DNA of 64,000 nt, taken from the NCBI GenBank assembly GCA_036383895.1, contig DASVNK010000079.1, positions 8,854 through 72,853 on the forward strand, given 5' to 3'. Of this stretch, positions 34,566 to 49,500 are shown one piece after another. Position numbers and translations under genes: made by a program. The first letter of the stretch is position 1, and each line of letters begins with the position of its first letter. The stretch is from DASVNK01 sp036383895 (GTDB lineage Bacteria; Verrucomicrobiota; Verrucomicrobiia; Limisphaerales; SXQI01). The notes beneath the pieces are model-generated. The model was not told the DNA's origin, ran no database searches, and saw only the letters and a program-made list of their open reading frames with translations.

Positions 34566-37500
34566 ATGCAAGCCCGTTTAGTTGCCCCGCTAAAAGTTTT
34601 TATAGTTATCCTGTTCGGAGCGGTTGCTGCGAAGAGTGCCGCGCAAACGCCAGCGCCGGTGCCGTACAGCGCGAACTTTGAATCCGGAATAGGCGCGGAA
34701 TGGAGTTCGACGAATCGCGATGCGAGCGCCTCGGCATTTACGGCGTTCACGGGACGCTTCGCCAATGCGGAAGCGCAGACGCTTTCGTTGAGCGGGTTGA
34801 ACAGCGGGACGGCATATACGGTGAGCTTCGACTTTTATGTGATCGATTCGTGGGATGGTGGCGGGGACCAGTTCGCGGTGGATGCGAATGGAGTGGAGGT
34901 GTTCCGAAATTCCTTTGCGAACTATAACGGCGACAATGCGCAGGCGAACCAGAACTATCCGTTTCGGCCGGATGTGGGGCGGTTCGATCTGGGATTTATT
35001 AACGGCTACTACGATTCCATTTACCGAAATATTGAAGTCACGTTCACGAATGTTGGGACGACGGCGACGATTACGTTTCGCGGGGTTGGTCTGCAGCCAA
35101 TTAATGACGAATCGTGGGGGGTGGACAATGTGCAGGTGAGGACAACAGCGAGCTTGCCGGTATCCGCGATCGTGGGAGGAACTATTCCAGCGCCCGGGAG
35201 CACGAGCGTTCAGGCGCTGGATGGATTTACGATCACCGCGAACCGGAATTTGCGAGCGACCGAGGCCGGGACGGCAGCGAATTACGGCCTGATCGGAGCG
35301 GGGCCGAATGGAACTTTCGGTGATGCCGGCGATTTTACCGTGACGCTCACACCTACGTTCACGATTGGGAAAACGGTAAGCTTTGGCGTGTCCACTGTGC
35401 CGCTTCAGCCGGGCAAGTATCGGTTTACCGCGTTGAACCTGGTGGATGCGAATGCGCAGGCGGTGCAGAGCTACACGAACGAGTTTACGATCGCGCATCC
35501 GGTGCTTGGCCAAATCGAGTCGGCGAGCAACAACACCCTGCAGGAGGCGACGACGCTGACGATTGCGGAAAGCCCCGCGGGCAGCGGTTTTCTGACGGGA
35601 TTTGGCGCGGGCGTTTTCTCGCCGGCGACGGACAATGATTTTTGGAGGTTCGACGCTGAGAGTGGCGACCGCGTATCTGTTTTCCTGCGCGCAGAGGGAT
35701 TGAATATTTATCCTGATATCATCCTGCGCAACGCTGCGAACCAAGAGTTGACGCGAATTTTTGGCAGTTACGAAGGATATGCGCTGCTGCAGAACTTCAT
35801 TATCAGCACGCCGGGCACTTATTACATCCAGGTTTTTAGCCGGAACAATGTGGGCGGGCGTTACAGTTTTCGCGTGGACCAATCGCGTCGGCCGGAACTG
35901 GAAGTTGAGGCGAACAATACGATTGCGGCCGCGAACAATCTGACGTTGCAATTATCGGCCGGGAGTTACCAGGCGCGCGTGGCGGGAGCGATCACTCCGG
36001 GTGAATCAGCGGACTTTTATCGGCTGGGGACATTAAATGTGGGGAACGCGATTAACGTTTCGATTGCGGTTCCGGACGGGAGCGAACTCACGCCGACGAC
36101 GACTCAGCTAGCGATTTATGTCGAAGGTCAAGCGGATCCGGTAGCAACGAGCAGTAGCGGAACATTGAGCCACACTGTTGCCGTAAACGGCGTGCATTTC
36201 GTGAAGGTGGAATCGGCCACGCAAACGGTGCGGGCGCAGTACCTGGCGACGATCACGATTACGGACGGAGTAGGGCCCGTGGTGAACAATGTGACGTTGC
36301 CCGCTGAAGCGAGCACGACAACGGAGATTGTTAATGGATTTACGGTGACGTTCAGTGAGCCGGTGGATGGCGGTTTTGCGCGCCTTCCGGGGTTCCAGTA
36401 TTACAACGGGCATGCGTATGCGCTGACGGCCAGTTCCGTGACGTGGGCTGCGGCTGAAGCGGAAGCGGTGGGCCGAGGCGGACATCTGGTGACGATCAAT
36501 AATGCCGCGGAGAACACGTGGGTGAACGCCGTTTTTGGGAGCGGCTGGATTGGATTCACCGATCAAGCGAGTGAAGGGGATTTTACGTGGATCAGTGGCG
36601 AAAGCTCGACGTTCACGGCGTGGAGTGGTGGGGAGCCGAATAATTCCGGCGGCGCGGAGAATTGGGCGGGAATGTTAAGCTCGGGCGTTTGGAATGATTA
36701 TGGCGCAGTTTCAACGTTGCGGGGGATTATCGAAGTGGAGGGTGCGGATGCGGATAGCGACGGCATTCCGGATGCGGCTGATCCGTATCCGACGGATAAG
36801 ACCAACGGTTTTGAATTGCGGTCTGCTGGCGCGGACGATGTTTTTGGAAATGGAGATGATCGCGTCTACATGCTGACGAGCCTTGGCTACTCTGGCGGGC
36901 TCAGCGCGTCGTTTCTAATTTCTGATGGGCCGCTGCAACCAGGCAAGTTGCGATTGACGATCAGCACATCGATTACGGATCGCGCCGAGAACCACATGTC
37001 GAGTGCGTATGTGCGTAGTTTCGACGTTGCCGCGCTTGGTGGGTTCGTTTTGGAAAACACGCGCAATGGGTCGATTGGTGAAGCGACGTCGTTAAGCACG
37101 ATCGCCAATGCTGCCGGGGATGGTTCGTTTACTCCTGTTGCGGCCTATCCGGCGGGAGCGAGCCCATGGGCAATCGTGCGAGGGAATTTCAATGCGGATG
37201 CGCACGCGGATATCGCGGTGGCAAATCGTAACGGGCACAACGTGAGTGTTTTCCTTGGACGCGGAGATGGCTCGTTCGATGCAGCAGTGAATTATGCAGT
37301 TCAAAATGGGCCAATCTCGATCGCAACCGGCGATTTCAATGAAGATGGCAACGTGGATCTAGTGACTGGGAATCATGACCAGCACAGCGCTTCCGTTCTG
37401 CTCGGGAACGGCAACGGAACGTTCCAAACGGCAACAAATTTGAGTGGAGGGTTAAGCAATCCCCGGAGCGTGGTGGTCGCAGATTTGAATAGTGACGGAA

Positions 37501-40500
37501 ACCAGGATCTGGTTTTCGGTAATGGCAATAATCGCGTCACGGTGCGCTTAGGAAATGGAAATGGGACGTTCGCGACGGAAGCAACGTACACAACGGAAAG
37601 TGCTTCGTGGGGCGTGGCGGTCGGCGATTTAAATGCGGACGGTCGTCCGGACGTTGTCGCTGGGAACCAAGGCGCCAGCAGTGTGAGTGTGTTGCTGGGG
37701 AATGCGGATGGAACATTGCAAACGCATGTGACTAATCCGGTGGGGCAGAACCCGCGTTGGGTAGCGTTGGGCGATCTGAACGGCGACAACCGGCTCGATA
37801 TCGCCACGATGAACTATAATGGGAACAACAATACCTTCAGCGTGTTGTTGAATGCGGGGAATGGGACTTTTGGTGCAGCGACCACGTTCGATTCCGGAAC
37901 GTCGGACAGCTACCACATTGTCATTCAGGATGTGACTGGCGACGGAAAACGGGATCTTGCGGCCAGCGGTTACGGAAACAGTGTGGTCACGATTGCTCCG
38001 GGGAATGGAGACGGAACGTTCGGCAATCTCATCAGTTACGGCGTCGGCGGAAATCCAATGAATATCTTGTTCGCGGATTTGAATGGCGACGGGAGAACCG
38101 ATTTCGCCACGGCGAATTACGGCAATTCGACGATGGCTGTCCATTTCGGGAACCGATTGCAGGCGCTTTCCGAGGATCCGGCCGGCAGTGGCTTGCGCAC
38201 GGGGCAGGGTCGCGGCGCGCTCGCGAACACCGGTGATTATGATCATTGGAGCTTCTCGGGGAATGCAGGAGATACGGTGGTTGTTGCAACCGATGTGCCA
38301 GGCAATCCAAGTTCGTCCGGGTTGTATTTCCGGATATTGAACTCGGTCGGGACGGAGTTGCGGAGTTTTTATGCGAACTCGCAAGGCTTCGGCCAATCTG
38401 CACCGTTGGTATTGCCGGCAACGGGAACTTATTTCGTGGAGGTGCGCTATAACTATCAATATTTCGGTGAGTATCGATTGCGTGTGACGCTGGCGCCAAC
38501 CCCGGTGCAAATTGAGACGGAAGACAACAACCAGACCTCGCAGGCGAACTTTCCTGCGCTCGCACTGAATACGCATACGCTTTCGGCGAAGGTGCTGGGG
38601 TACATCAGCGCCGGCGATCAATCGGGAGACTATTATGCGCTGGGGAATTTAGGCGTGGGCGCGTCGATTAATGTGAATTTCCGGGAGACGGTGCGCGGTC
38701 CGTTCGATCAAACGATTCGAATTCTCGACCGGACAGGAGCGGCAGTATTCACGGCTACGGAAGGGGCGACGAATGCGGCGTTCATAGTGCCGGCGGATAA
38801 CCAGGGGATGTATTACGTGCGGGTGACGGGCAACTTCAGTCCGACCGACCCGGGCTACGCGCCGGGGCTCTTCTCGCAATACCTTCTTGATGTGACGGTG
38901 ACGGATAGCGTTGCACCAACGATTACGTCGCTGACCCTCCCTGCACAAAATTCCACGAACATATCGGTGGCGCCGACGTTCACAATCGGCTTCAGCCAGG
39001 ACATGCTGGCGCCTACGGTGCTGACGAACACGAGTTACGAATTGCGATCGGCCGGAGCGGATGGATTGTTCGGCAATAGCGATGACCAGCTTTACGCTGT
39101 TGTTTGCCAGGGATACACCGCCGGGCTTTCGGCGACGTATCGGATCACGGACGGACCGTTACAACCTGGGAAATATAGATTCCGCATTACCACTGGTTTG
39201 CAGGACGTAGCGGCAAACCCGATCGCCGCGGAAGTGGTGCGTGAGTTTGTGGTGAATGCGGTGAGCGGGTTCATTTACGAGAACAGGAACAACAATTCCG
39301 CTTCAGGTGCAACCCCGTTGAGCGCAGTGGCCGCAGGTGCGGACGGTTCGTTCCTTCACTCGGTGAGCTATCCCGCGGGATCCAATCCGTGGGCGATTGT
39401 GTCGGGCAAATTCAACGCGGATAACCATCTCGACGTCGCGGTAGGCAATCGCAGCGGCAGCAGTGTGAGCGTTTACCTAGGGAACGGAGACGGAACGTTC
39501 AGCAGTGGCGTGAACTATGCGGTGCAAGGCGGACCCATCTCGATGGTGAGCGGAGATTTCAATGGCGATACAAAGCTCGATCTGGCGGTCGGCAATTATG
39601 ACAACAACAGCGGGTCGATACTCCTTGGGAATGGGGATGGGACGTTTCAAACCGCCACGCATTTTAGTGGCGGGTTAAGTAACCCGCGGGGGCTGGCGAG
39701 CGCGGACCTGAATGGGGATAGCAAATTGGATTTGGTGTTCGGAAATAATAGCGGGAGTTCAGTAACGGTTTTCCTCGGCAATGGTGACGGCACCTTCGGA
39801 TCGAACACAAACTTCCCAGCAGCGAATGGGCCGTGGACCGTGCAGATCGCGGACGTGGATGGAAATAGCCGGCTGGATATTGTGACCGGGAATTACTCTG
39901 CGGACAACGTCAGTGTATTGCTGGGAAATGGAAACGGAACGTTTGCCGCCCCGGTTTCCTATCCGATCGGGCAGAATCCGCGGTCGCTGTCGCTGGGTGA
40001 TCTCAATAAAGACGGTATAATCGATCTGGCGACGATCAACCTGAACAATCAATTCTCGATCCTGTTCGGAATTGGCGATGGAACGTTCGGCACCAACGTG
40101 ACTTTTGCGTCCCAAACTTCGGATCCGTACGATGTGGAGATCGTCGATATTAACGGAGACGGGAATAAAGATATGGTTGGCGCGGGGCTGGGGGATGGGG
40201 TGCTTGTGTACGCATTAGGCAACGGTAATGGGACTTTCCAGGAACTCGTCGAAATGGGAGTGGCCGGGAATCCGATGAATTTTGTCGTGGCTGACGTGAA
40301 CGCTGATTCGCGCCCCGACTTTGTAACGGCGGGTTACTACGGAAATAATATCGCGGTGCTGCTCGGCAATGGGGTGAAGAATCTCACCGAAGATCCGGTG
40401 GGCAGTGGTTTCCGCACGGCGTTTGGGCGCGGTAACCTGGATAGCGGCAGTGATGTTGATTTCTGGAGCTTCAGCGCGAAAGCCGGCGACCGGTTGATGG

Positions 40501-43500
40501 TTGCGAACGAGAATCCTGGCAACCCGGGATCGTCGCAGTTGTATTTCGAGATTAAGCGGCCGGACGGTAGCGCAAATTTGGTTGCGTGGTATCCGGATTT
40601 TGCGGGTTGGGGGCAATCACCTCCGGTGATTATTCCTGCGGACGGAACGTACTACCTGCGCGTGGCGCCGAACTATCAATACTACGGAGAGTATCGTTTC
40701 CGTATTACGCTGGCCCCGGCGAGCACACAACTGGAAGCCGAACCCAACAATAATTCGGGACAAAGCACGGTGGTAACGTTGCAAAACGTGGAAGGGCATG
40801 AGATCGGAAAATTGTTGGGTTACATGAGCGTGGGAGACAGCGCAGGCGATTTCTACAGCCTCGGGAATTTGTCTGGTTCTACCACGATCAGCATGAACCT
40901 CGCGAAGCCGAGCACGAGTGGATTGTCGGCAATTATTGACGTGTTGAATTCGGCAGGTGCTATTGTGGCTAGCAATACTCCCGGTGCCGCGACTTTTTCT
41001 TACACCATCCCGGCGGGCGGTGACGGTGCATATTACTTGCGCGTGACGTCGGCTGGCCCTTCGCGTCCGGGGGACAACGGTCCGTTTCTCTCTTTTGATG
41101 GCGGGAATGCGCGCGTTGAAACCGGAGCGTGGGCACCGGGTACGAACTGGACGGTGCAAGCGTGGGTGCGGCCCAGTGCGATTCCGGCCGGGCGGCGTGG
41201 AATAGCCGGTTCGTTTTCTGGCTGCCAGGATTGGGGTCTGGCGCAAGTGGACGGTCAATTAATTGCGGCAATCAGACCGCCCGGCGAGTGTTCCGGTGCG
41301 ATTGCGTCAGGTGTGTTTGTTTCCATTGACCAATGGTACCATGTGACAGCGACATCCGATGGCACGACCGCGCGAATTTACGTCAATGGCGAACTGAAGG
41401 GTTCTGGACCGGTGGATCCTGCTTTCCGCCCAACGACAGCGGGGATGTGGATTGGTGGTGAAGTTTGTTGCGGCGCTTACTTCCCTGGATTGATTGATGA
41501 CGTTCGCGTTTGGAATCGAACGCTGGCCACGGAAGAAGTGGCCGCGAGTATGGGTAATATCCTCACCGGTGCCGAGAGCGGTTTGGCTGGTTATTGGAAG
41601 TTCGATGAACACACTGGAACGGCGCTCGCTGATCTGTCCGGGCAGAATCATAACGGAAATGGAGTGGGTAATTTGAAGTGGGTACGGGCAGGCGCAACGA
41701 GTGCGACTGGGCTTGGGTTCGCCAGCCAATACATTCTTAACGTTGATTTGGCAGATACAGTTCCGCCGACGGTCGCGTCCGTTTCGCTGCCCGCGGAAGG
41801 TGCAACGAGCACCGGGTTAGAAACGCACTTTTCGGTGACTTACTCGAAGGATATGTCGCCGGCTGCGATCAACAGCAGCACCAACTATAGTCTTCGTGCG
41901 GCGGGCATTGATGGCACTTTCGGAACGGGAGATGACGTGGTTTACGCCGTCGTTTCCGACGGTTACGTGAGCGGACTGACCGCGAACTATTCTGTGACGG
42001 ATGGTCCGCTGCAACCGGGCATTTACCGGTTTACAATCGGCACTGGCGTTCGCTCGCGATCGGGCACGGCACTGACTACACCTTACGTGCGTAATTTTGC
42101 AATTAATGCTGTGGCTGGGTTTTTCCTGGAGCCGCGCTTTAACGACACAACGGCCGTTGCGGGGACACTCAGTTCGAATCTTTTATCAACGCCGGACGGG
42201 TCGTTTGTTGTCGGGGGTTCGACGGCTGTGGGATCAAACCCTTATAGCATCGCCACCGCGGACTTCGACGGGGACGGGATTCCAGATCTTGTCACGGCGA
42301 ACTATAGTTCTGCGAATGTGAGTCTTCTACGCGGCAACGGCGACGGCACGTTCCAGCCCGCCACGAATACAGCGGTTGGGCAGAACGGACCCATCGCATT
42401 GCTGAGCGGCGACTTCAACAAAGATGGCCGGCCGGACGTTGCAGTGGCGAACCGCAATTCGGATAGCATGACGGTGCTGCTCCGAACGACTACGGGTTTC
42501 GATGCGCCAGTCATATATGCGGCTGGAAATGCACCCCGCGGAATTGGTGCGGCTGATTTCAACGCAGACGGGAATCTGGATCTCGTCGTTCCGAATGAGA
42601 GTAGCGACAACATTAGTGTTTTTCTCGGACGTGCGGACGGCACGTTCCAAGCGCGCGTGAACTATGCGGCTGGGGACGGGGCATTTGGGGTAACGACGGG
42701 CGATTTCAATACGGACGGCCGGCGCGATATAGCAGTGGCGAACCAGAATTCCGATGACGTCAGCGTATTCATCGGAGCCGGCGACGGGACCTTTGGCAGC
42801 CCGGTGGTGTATCCGCTGGGCGCGAATGCGCGGCCTCGGGGGATCAGCGCGGTGGACCTGAATGGAGATGGCCGGCTGGATCTCATGACCGTTGGCGCCG
42901 GAGTCAATCGCGCGTTCGTGCTGACCGGCAAGCTCGACGGGACGTTCAACTCACCCGTCAGTTATGACAGCGGTGGAAGTGATCCGTACGGAATTTTGGT
43001 TACCGACGTAAACGGCGATGGCTGGTGGGACGTTGTGGTCGCGAATTACGGCAGCTCGCGCCTGGGAATTCTACTTGGGAACGGCGATGGCACACTTTCA
43101 GAGGTGATGAATTACAGCATTGCCGGAAATCCGATTGCGATTGCGATTGGTCACTTTGACAGCGATCCCTCGGTGGAACTGGCAGTCGCGAATTATTCTG
43201 CGGGGACAGTAACTATTCTAGACGCCCGAACCTCTCAACCTTTGATCGCAGAAAATCCGGCGAGCAGCGGGTTGCGGACGGTGGCTGCGCGCGGTCAGAT
43301 TTTTAACAGCGTCGACACCGATTTCTGGAGCTTCTCCGCGGATGCAGGCGACAGTATTACGCTGGCATTCCAGACGCCGGGCAATCCTTCGAGCTCGAGC
43401 CTGAACTACCGGGTGATTCGTCCGGACGGCGAGATTCTGTTTAGCGTGAATGGCACGGGAACAGGTTGGGGAGAGGGGACGGGAATTATTCCTGCGAGCG

Positions 43501-46500
43501 GCACCTATTTTGTGCAGGTTCGCCAATCGCAAGCGTTTTACGGCGAGTATCGTTTCCGCGTGAGCCTCGCGCGGAAGCCGCTGCAAATGGAGAGCGAAGA
43601 CAACGATGCGCGCACCCGCGGCGATGGGCTGAACTTCGCGGCGGTGAGCGGAAAGCGCACTGCGACCATCACCGGTTATACGAGCCTTGGAGATGGCGGC
43701 ACTGGTGGGGATTTCTTCGCGGTCGGAAATATCGCTGAGGGAACAACGATTCAGTTGACCCTGACCAAGCCAACGAACAGCGCGTATGAGGGAACAATCA
43801 CCATTTTGAAGGCCGATGGCGTTTCCGTCGCGAGCGCGGCGAGCACGGCTGGTTCGTTGAATTACACTATTCCATCCGGTGCGGGTGGCGCGTATTACGT
43901 GCAGTTGACCGCGAGCAGCGGCGCACTTGATTATTTCTCCCAATACTTGCTGAAGGTGGAACTCAGCGACAGCACTCCACCGGCGATTGTCTCGACGACC
44001 CTCCCGACAGAAGGAAGCACAACGCTCGCGGTTTATGATCGCTTCGCCATTGGGTTCAACAAAGACATGAACGCTGCGCTCGTGAACGCGGGCGGCAGTT
44101 ACGATCTGCGTGCGGCTGGGGACGACGGCAATTTCGGCACTGCGGACGACCAACGATACACGGTTGTGCCCGGTACTTACAGCGCCGGCCTTTCCGCGAC
44201 GTTCAGCATTACGGACGGCCCGCTGCAGGCGGGAAGCTATCGCTTTTCCGTAACGGGGTTAAGAGATCTTTTCGGCAACACGCTGCCGCCTTTCACACGA
44301 TCATTTGTGATCGAAGCCCGCGATGGATTTACGGTTGAAGATCGCGATAACGGTACCGCTGTGACGGCAACGCCGCTTGCATTTGTGGAAATTCAAACTG
44401 GCCTGAAGACCGGAGCCGGCCGCGGCAATCTGACTAGCACCGGTGATCTGGACTTCTGGAGCTTTGAGGGGAACGCAGGCGATCGAATTTCTGTAGGTGT
44501 GGAGAATCCCGGATTCCCGGGATCGAGCCAGTTGTATTATCGCATAGATCGGCCGGATGGGACGATGCTTTTCGACTTCTATTCGGATGGCAACGGGTCC
44601 GGTGAATACGATGACGCCGTCCTGCCGGTGGCCGGCACATACGTGCTGCGCGTCCGCTACAACAACGATTACCAGGGCGAATACAACCTTCGCGTGACGG
44701 TGAATTCGAGCGCGGTGCAACTCGAACGTGAAGCGAATGAAACCGTGGCGAACGCGACTGCACTCACATTTACGACCGCCGGCAGTACGAGGAACAGCAG
44801 CGGCGCGGGTTACGTTCGCAGGGGGACGGACGTCGATTACTACAACCTTGGAACGCTGACGAATGGTTCCACCGTTTTTCTGGCAGTGCGCGTTCCGAGC
44901 GGCAGCACGCTCGATCCCGTGGTGGGTGTTTACAACGCCGCGAACGGTTACGTGACCGAAGTGACCGGTGGGCGTGCGACCGACGGTGTGGCGCAGGTGC
45001 AGATCACTTCGACCGGGACTTATTATGCGGTTGTGCGCGGAAACGACGGCAGCAGTGGATTGATGGCGCATTATATTTTGGATGCGCAGGTCGTTCCGAC
45101 CGGCAGCGTGAGTTTTCCGAACCTGCAGGTGACCAGCATTACGCCGCTTTCCGGAACAATTAACAGCGGCGACAACGTGGCGATCACATTCGTGGTGAGC
45201 AACGCGGGTTCATCGGCGACGGCAGGATCGAGCTGGACTGACCGTGTCGTGCTTTCAAGCAACACAACCCTGGGTGATACCGATGACGTGACGCTCGGGA
45301 TTTTTAATCGCAGCGGAACATTGGCGGCTGGTGCGAATTATAACGGGAACGTGAATGGACGTCTTCCAGATGGAATTAGCGGACAGTTCTATATCCTGGT
45401 TCAAACGGACTTCGGGAACGACGTGAATGAGTTCGTGCTCGAAGGTGATAACAGCAGCGCTTCGGCTGCGTTTGCAGTGACGCTCGCCCCATACGCCGAC
45501 TTGAAGGTCGAGAATCTCGCAGTCACGCCGGGGACCGGCGGCACTTACAATATAGCGTGGAACACAGCGAATCGTGGTCAGCGTGCGGTCAACACCGCGT
45601 TCAAGGAGCGCGTCATCGTACGCAATGTTGCCACTGGCATTTCATTGCTCAACGCGGAACGCGATGTCACGAACGCGATAGCGATTAGTGGAACACTTCC
45701 GCAGACCGCCAGCGTGAATGTGGCAGGCTTTGGCACGTTCGAGGTGATAATCACGACCGATTCCCGCAATGGGATCTACGAGTTCGACGCGGTGAGCCAC
45801 ACCAGCGCCGAGCAAAATACCGCGCAGACCACGTTCCAGGTATTCCAGGATCTGGCGGTGGCCGTTTCGGTCAATCCTGCCAGCGCTGGAACAGTCACGG
45901 GAGCCGGTACTTTCCAATCGGGCAGCACCGTGACAGTGACGGCGAGTCCGATTACTACATCCTTGCCGTATCAGTTCCTGAATTGGACGGAGAACGGGCA
46001 GTTCCAGAGCGGCAGCGCGAGTTATTCCTTTACGCTGAATAGCGCGCGGCAATTGCTCGCGAATTTCGTGCTGCCGACGTATCAAGTGGCTGCGACCGCG
46101 GTCCCATCCAACGGCGGCACGATCTCTGGCAGGGGCAGCTATCCGCACGGCTCAAGCGTGATCCTCACTGCCACCCCGGCACTCGGATACAAGTTCGTAA
46201 ACTGGAGCGAAAGCAACGTGGTGGTGAGCACCAGCGCTTCGCTAACGAACATCATCACGACCAATCGCACTTTCGTAGCGAGTTTCTCCGAAGCGAATGT
46301 TCAGCATATCGTCACGACGGAAACATCGCCCGCCGGCGTGACGAATATTGCCGGCGCGGGGACATACACGAACGGCGCTTCATTCCAATTTACCGCGCCG
46401 AATCGCGTGACAAATTCCGCGACGATCTACACCTTCCAGGAATTCCGAATCAACGGATCTGTGGTCACGTCGTTGCCGACCTATACGAAGTCGTTCTCGA

Positions 46501-49500
46501 CGCTTGATCCTACGAATCTGACGGTGACTGCTGTCTACCAATCGCAGAGCATCCGCCCGGTGATCGCAGAGGTTATCCGCAACTTCCAGGACCCTGCGCC
46601 TGCGACGACGAACTTCCTGCTGTCGCTTCGATTTGACCGTTCGATGAATCCGGCGGTGCCGCTGTCGCTGGTGATTACAAATCCGACCAAACAAAGCAGC
46701 ATTGTCGTCCCGAACACAGGCGTGTGGTCAACGGGCACCCGGCCGACCGATACGTATAGCGCGCCCGCGATCGCACTGAGCAGTGCGGTGGAAGGAACGA
46801 ACATCCTGATCGCTTCCGGCGGACGCGACACTGTTGGCACACAGATGCAGGAGACGAATGCCACGACTGTCGTGGTTGATGCGACTGCGCCGACTGCGCC
46901 AGTAATTTCGTTGGTCAGCTCAAACGGAGCGAGCGCGACGTTTAGCTGGAGTGGTTATACAGCACCGGCAGATTTGTCGGCGTTCCGAATTTATCTGCAG
47001 CGAACTAACTTTGCGAACCTCACCGGAATCACTCCTCTGGGCGGTGTGGACGCAGCAATTCGCAATTACACGTTGAATGGGCTGCAACTCGACACAAATT
47101 ATTTCGTCGCGGTGGTTGCGCTGGACGCGGCCGGAAATGCTTCCGGCGTGAATACATTCCCATTCAATCTTGGCAGCACCGTTCCGCCACCGGTCGCGCT
47201 GCAAGCGACGCCGAGCGGTTCGGATGCAGTGACGCTTTCATGGAGCGGCTACAATACTACGAACATTATTGGTTTTGCTGAGTTCCGATTGTATTACGAG
47301 AATACTCCCTTCACTTCCGTGGCGTCCCTAGCTGCGAAAGAGACGTTCAGCGCCAACGAACGCTCAGTCGTGCTGGAGAATCTGGACCGTTCGAAGACTT
47401 TTTACTTTGCGCTCGTGGGTGTGAATCGACTGGGCCAGTTCAACCCCGCCGTCACAACGGCGCGTTGGTCTGATCCGTATTCCGGAACGATTTCATCGAA
47501 CCTTACCATCGGCAGCGCTGCTGAAAATGTTGTCGATATTTACGCGCCGATCACGGTCGCCAACGGCGCAGTGCTGACGGTTAGTCCTGGCACGACCCTG
47601 CGCTTCGCAAATGGCGCTGGCATCACCGTGCAAAGCGGGCGGTTGATCGCGGAGGGCACGGCGCTCGATCCAATTACCTTCACTTCGGCGAACGATCAGG
47701 TTGGTTCTGCTCCGGCGGCCGGAGATTGGGAAGGCGTCACACTTTCGGATGCTGCCGGTGTCTCGCGATTGGCGCATGTCTTCATCAAGTACGGTAAGGG
47801 GCTGACCGTAAATGCTGGCACGCCGGTGCTCACTGCGTTCAGCGCGCTTTACAATGCGGGCGCTGGTTTGAATACGCGGAACAGCGTTGCGCTCGAAACG
47901 GCGGAGGCCTTCCTGGCTTACAATGACGTTGGCTTGCAGCAGGGCAATGCCTCTCGTCTCGTGGTGCGTAATTCCATTATCAAGAACAACGACACCAATG
48001 CGTGGGCGAACGGCAGTAACACGCTGATCGCAACGCAGAATTGGTGGGGCACAACGGTGCAAACCGAGATTGGCGGATTGGTGCTCGGGTCGGTGACAAC
48101 CACTGGCAATCTGGGTACGGAGCCAGTGCTCACACCTGCTGCGGAAGCGCTCGATGAAATTACCCAGACCTCCAGCCGTAATCTGGAGCTGCGTCTCGCG
48201 GCGCGCGGCGCGGAATCAGTCCGCCTCAGCGAAGATTCTACCTTCGCTGGTGCGTTCTACGGGCCTTATACGAACCGCACTTCTTTCCAGTTAAGCGAGG
48301 GTGGGGGACAGAAAACTGTCTACGTGCAGTTCCGTAGCGTTACGGGTGGAACCAGCACGCCGCTCGCGGTGAATGTGAATTATGTCACTGGCGGCCCTGT
48401 TATTTCCGCATTCAATCTGACTGAAGGTTTGGTTCTGAATCGTCCGTTCACCGTTACGGCCAGCGCGACTGCACCAGTCGGGATGCGTGCGCTCGAGTTG
48501 TATATCGACGGTCAGCCGGTCGGAACGAACAGCGGCAGTTCGCTGTCACTCACTCTGGATACGCGCAACTTTTCGGATGCGGTTCATCGCGCACGGCTTG
48601 TCGCGCGCGATCTCAGCGGAAGCATTGCCGTCAGCGAATGCAATATCACAGTTGCGAACGTTCCTCCGCCAGCGCCGGTGATCACTGGGCCGGTGGAAGG
48701 TGCGATCGTCAACACACCCAGCTTCAGCGTCCAGGGCACCGCGGAACCCAACAGCGCTGTCCGCGTTACGCGCAATGGCGCGGCCATCGCGACAGTTACC
48801 GCGACGGCTGCGGGGACGTTTTCTGCGAGCGGATTGACGTTGGTTGAAGGCCGCAATCGCATTGTTGCAACGGCATTCGACGCGATTGGCTCGACGCCCT
48901 CTACGACGGTGAACGTGTACTTGGATACCGTCGTTCCAGAACGGTTGATCCTCGACACGCCCGTCTACCAACCCGGCACGGGACTCCAATTCACCTGGCG
49001 TTACTCACCGACTGGTAAGCAGCCCACCAAATATGAACTTTTCTGGAGCCAAACGCCGTTCACCACCACGAACCAAGCAACAGGCCGCAGCCTCGTCCTG
49101 ATTCGTCAGGCATACACTCTCCAAGGTCTCGCCAACGGCACCTGGCAATTCCGAGTCATCGGTTACGATGATGTAGGAAATGCGAGCGCACTTTCTGACC
49201 CGGTGAGCTTTGCGTATGACGCATTGCCGCCGGTGTTCACACTGGCGTTCGATAAGAGCTCGCCGGTCGGGACTGGACCGCTACATCTCACGTTGACCGC
49301 GAACGAAGCGCTCGCCGCGACGCCTTCACTGACCATGACTGCGCAAGGCGCTCCGCCGATTCTGGTGCACCTCACCGGAACTGCGGTGAACACTTACGAA
49401 GCGACGCTGACCATCGGACGCACTACTGGCAATGGCCCGCTGGCGTTCAATGTCACCGGCCAGGATCTTCAAGGTAATCAATTCCGCGGCGCACCAAACG

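Noticed and set aside
34590..35951. Minus-strand frame of 453 codons inside the giant gene
   Set aside because: Antisense of the clear signal peptide and Ig/PPC domains; Arg- and Ile-rich with no domain.
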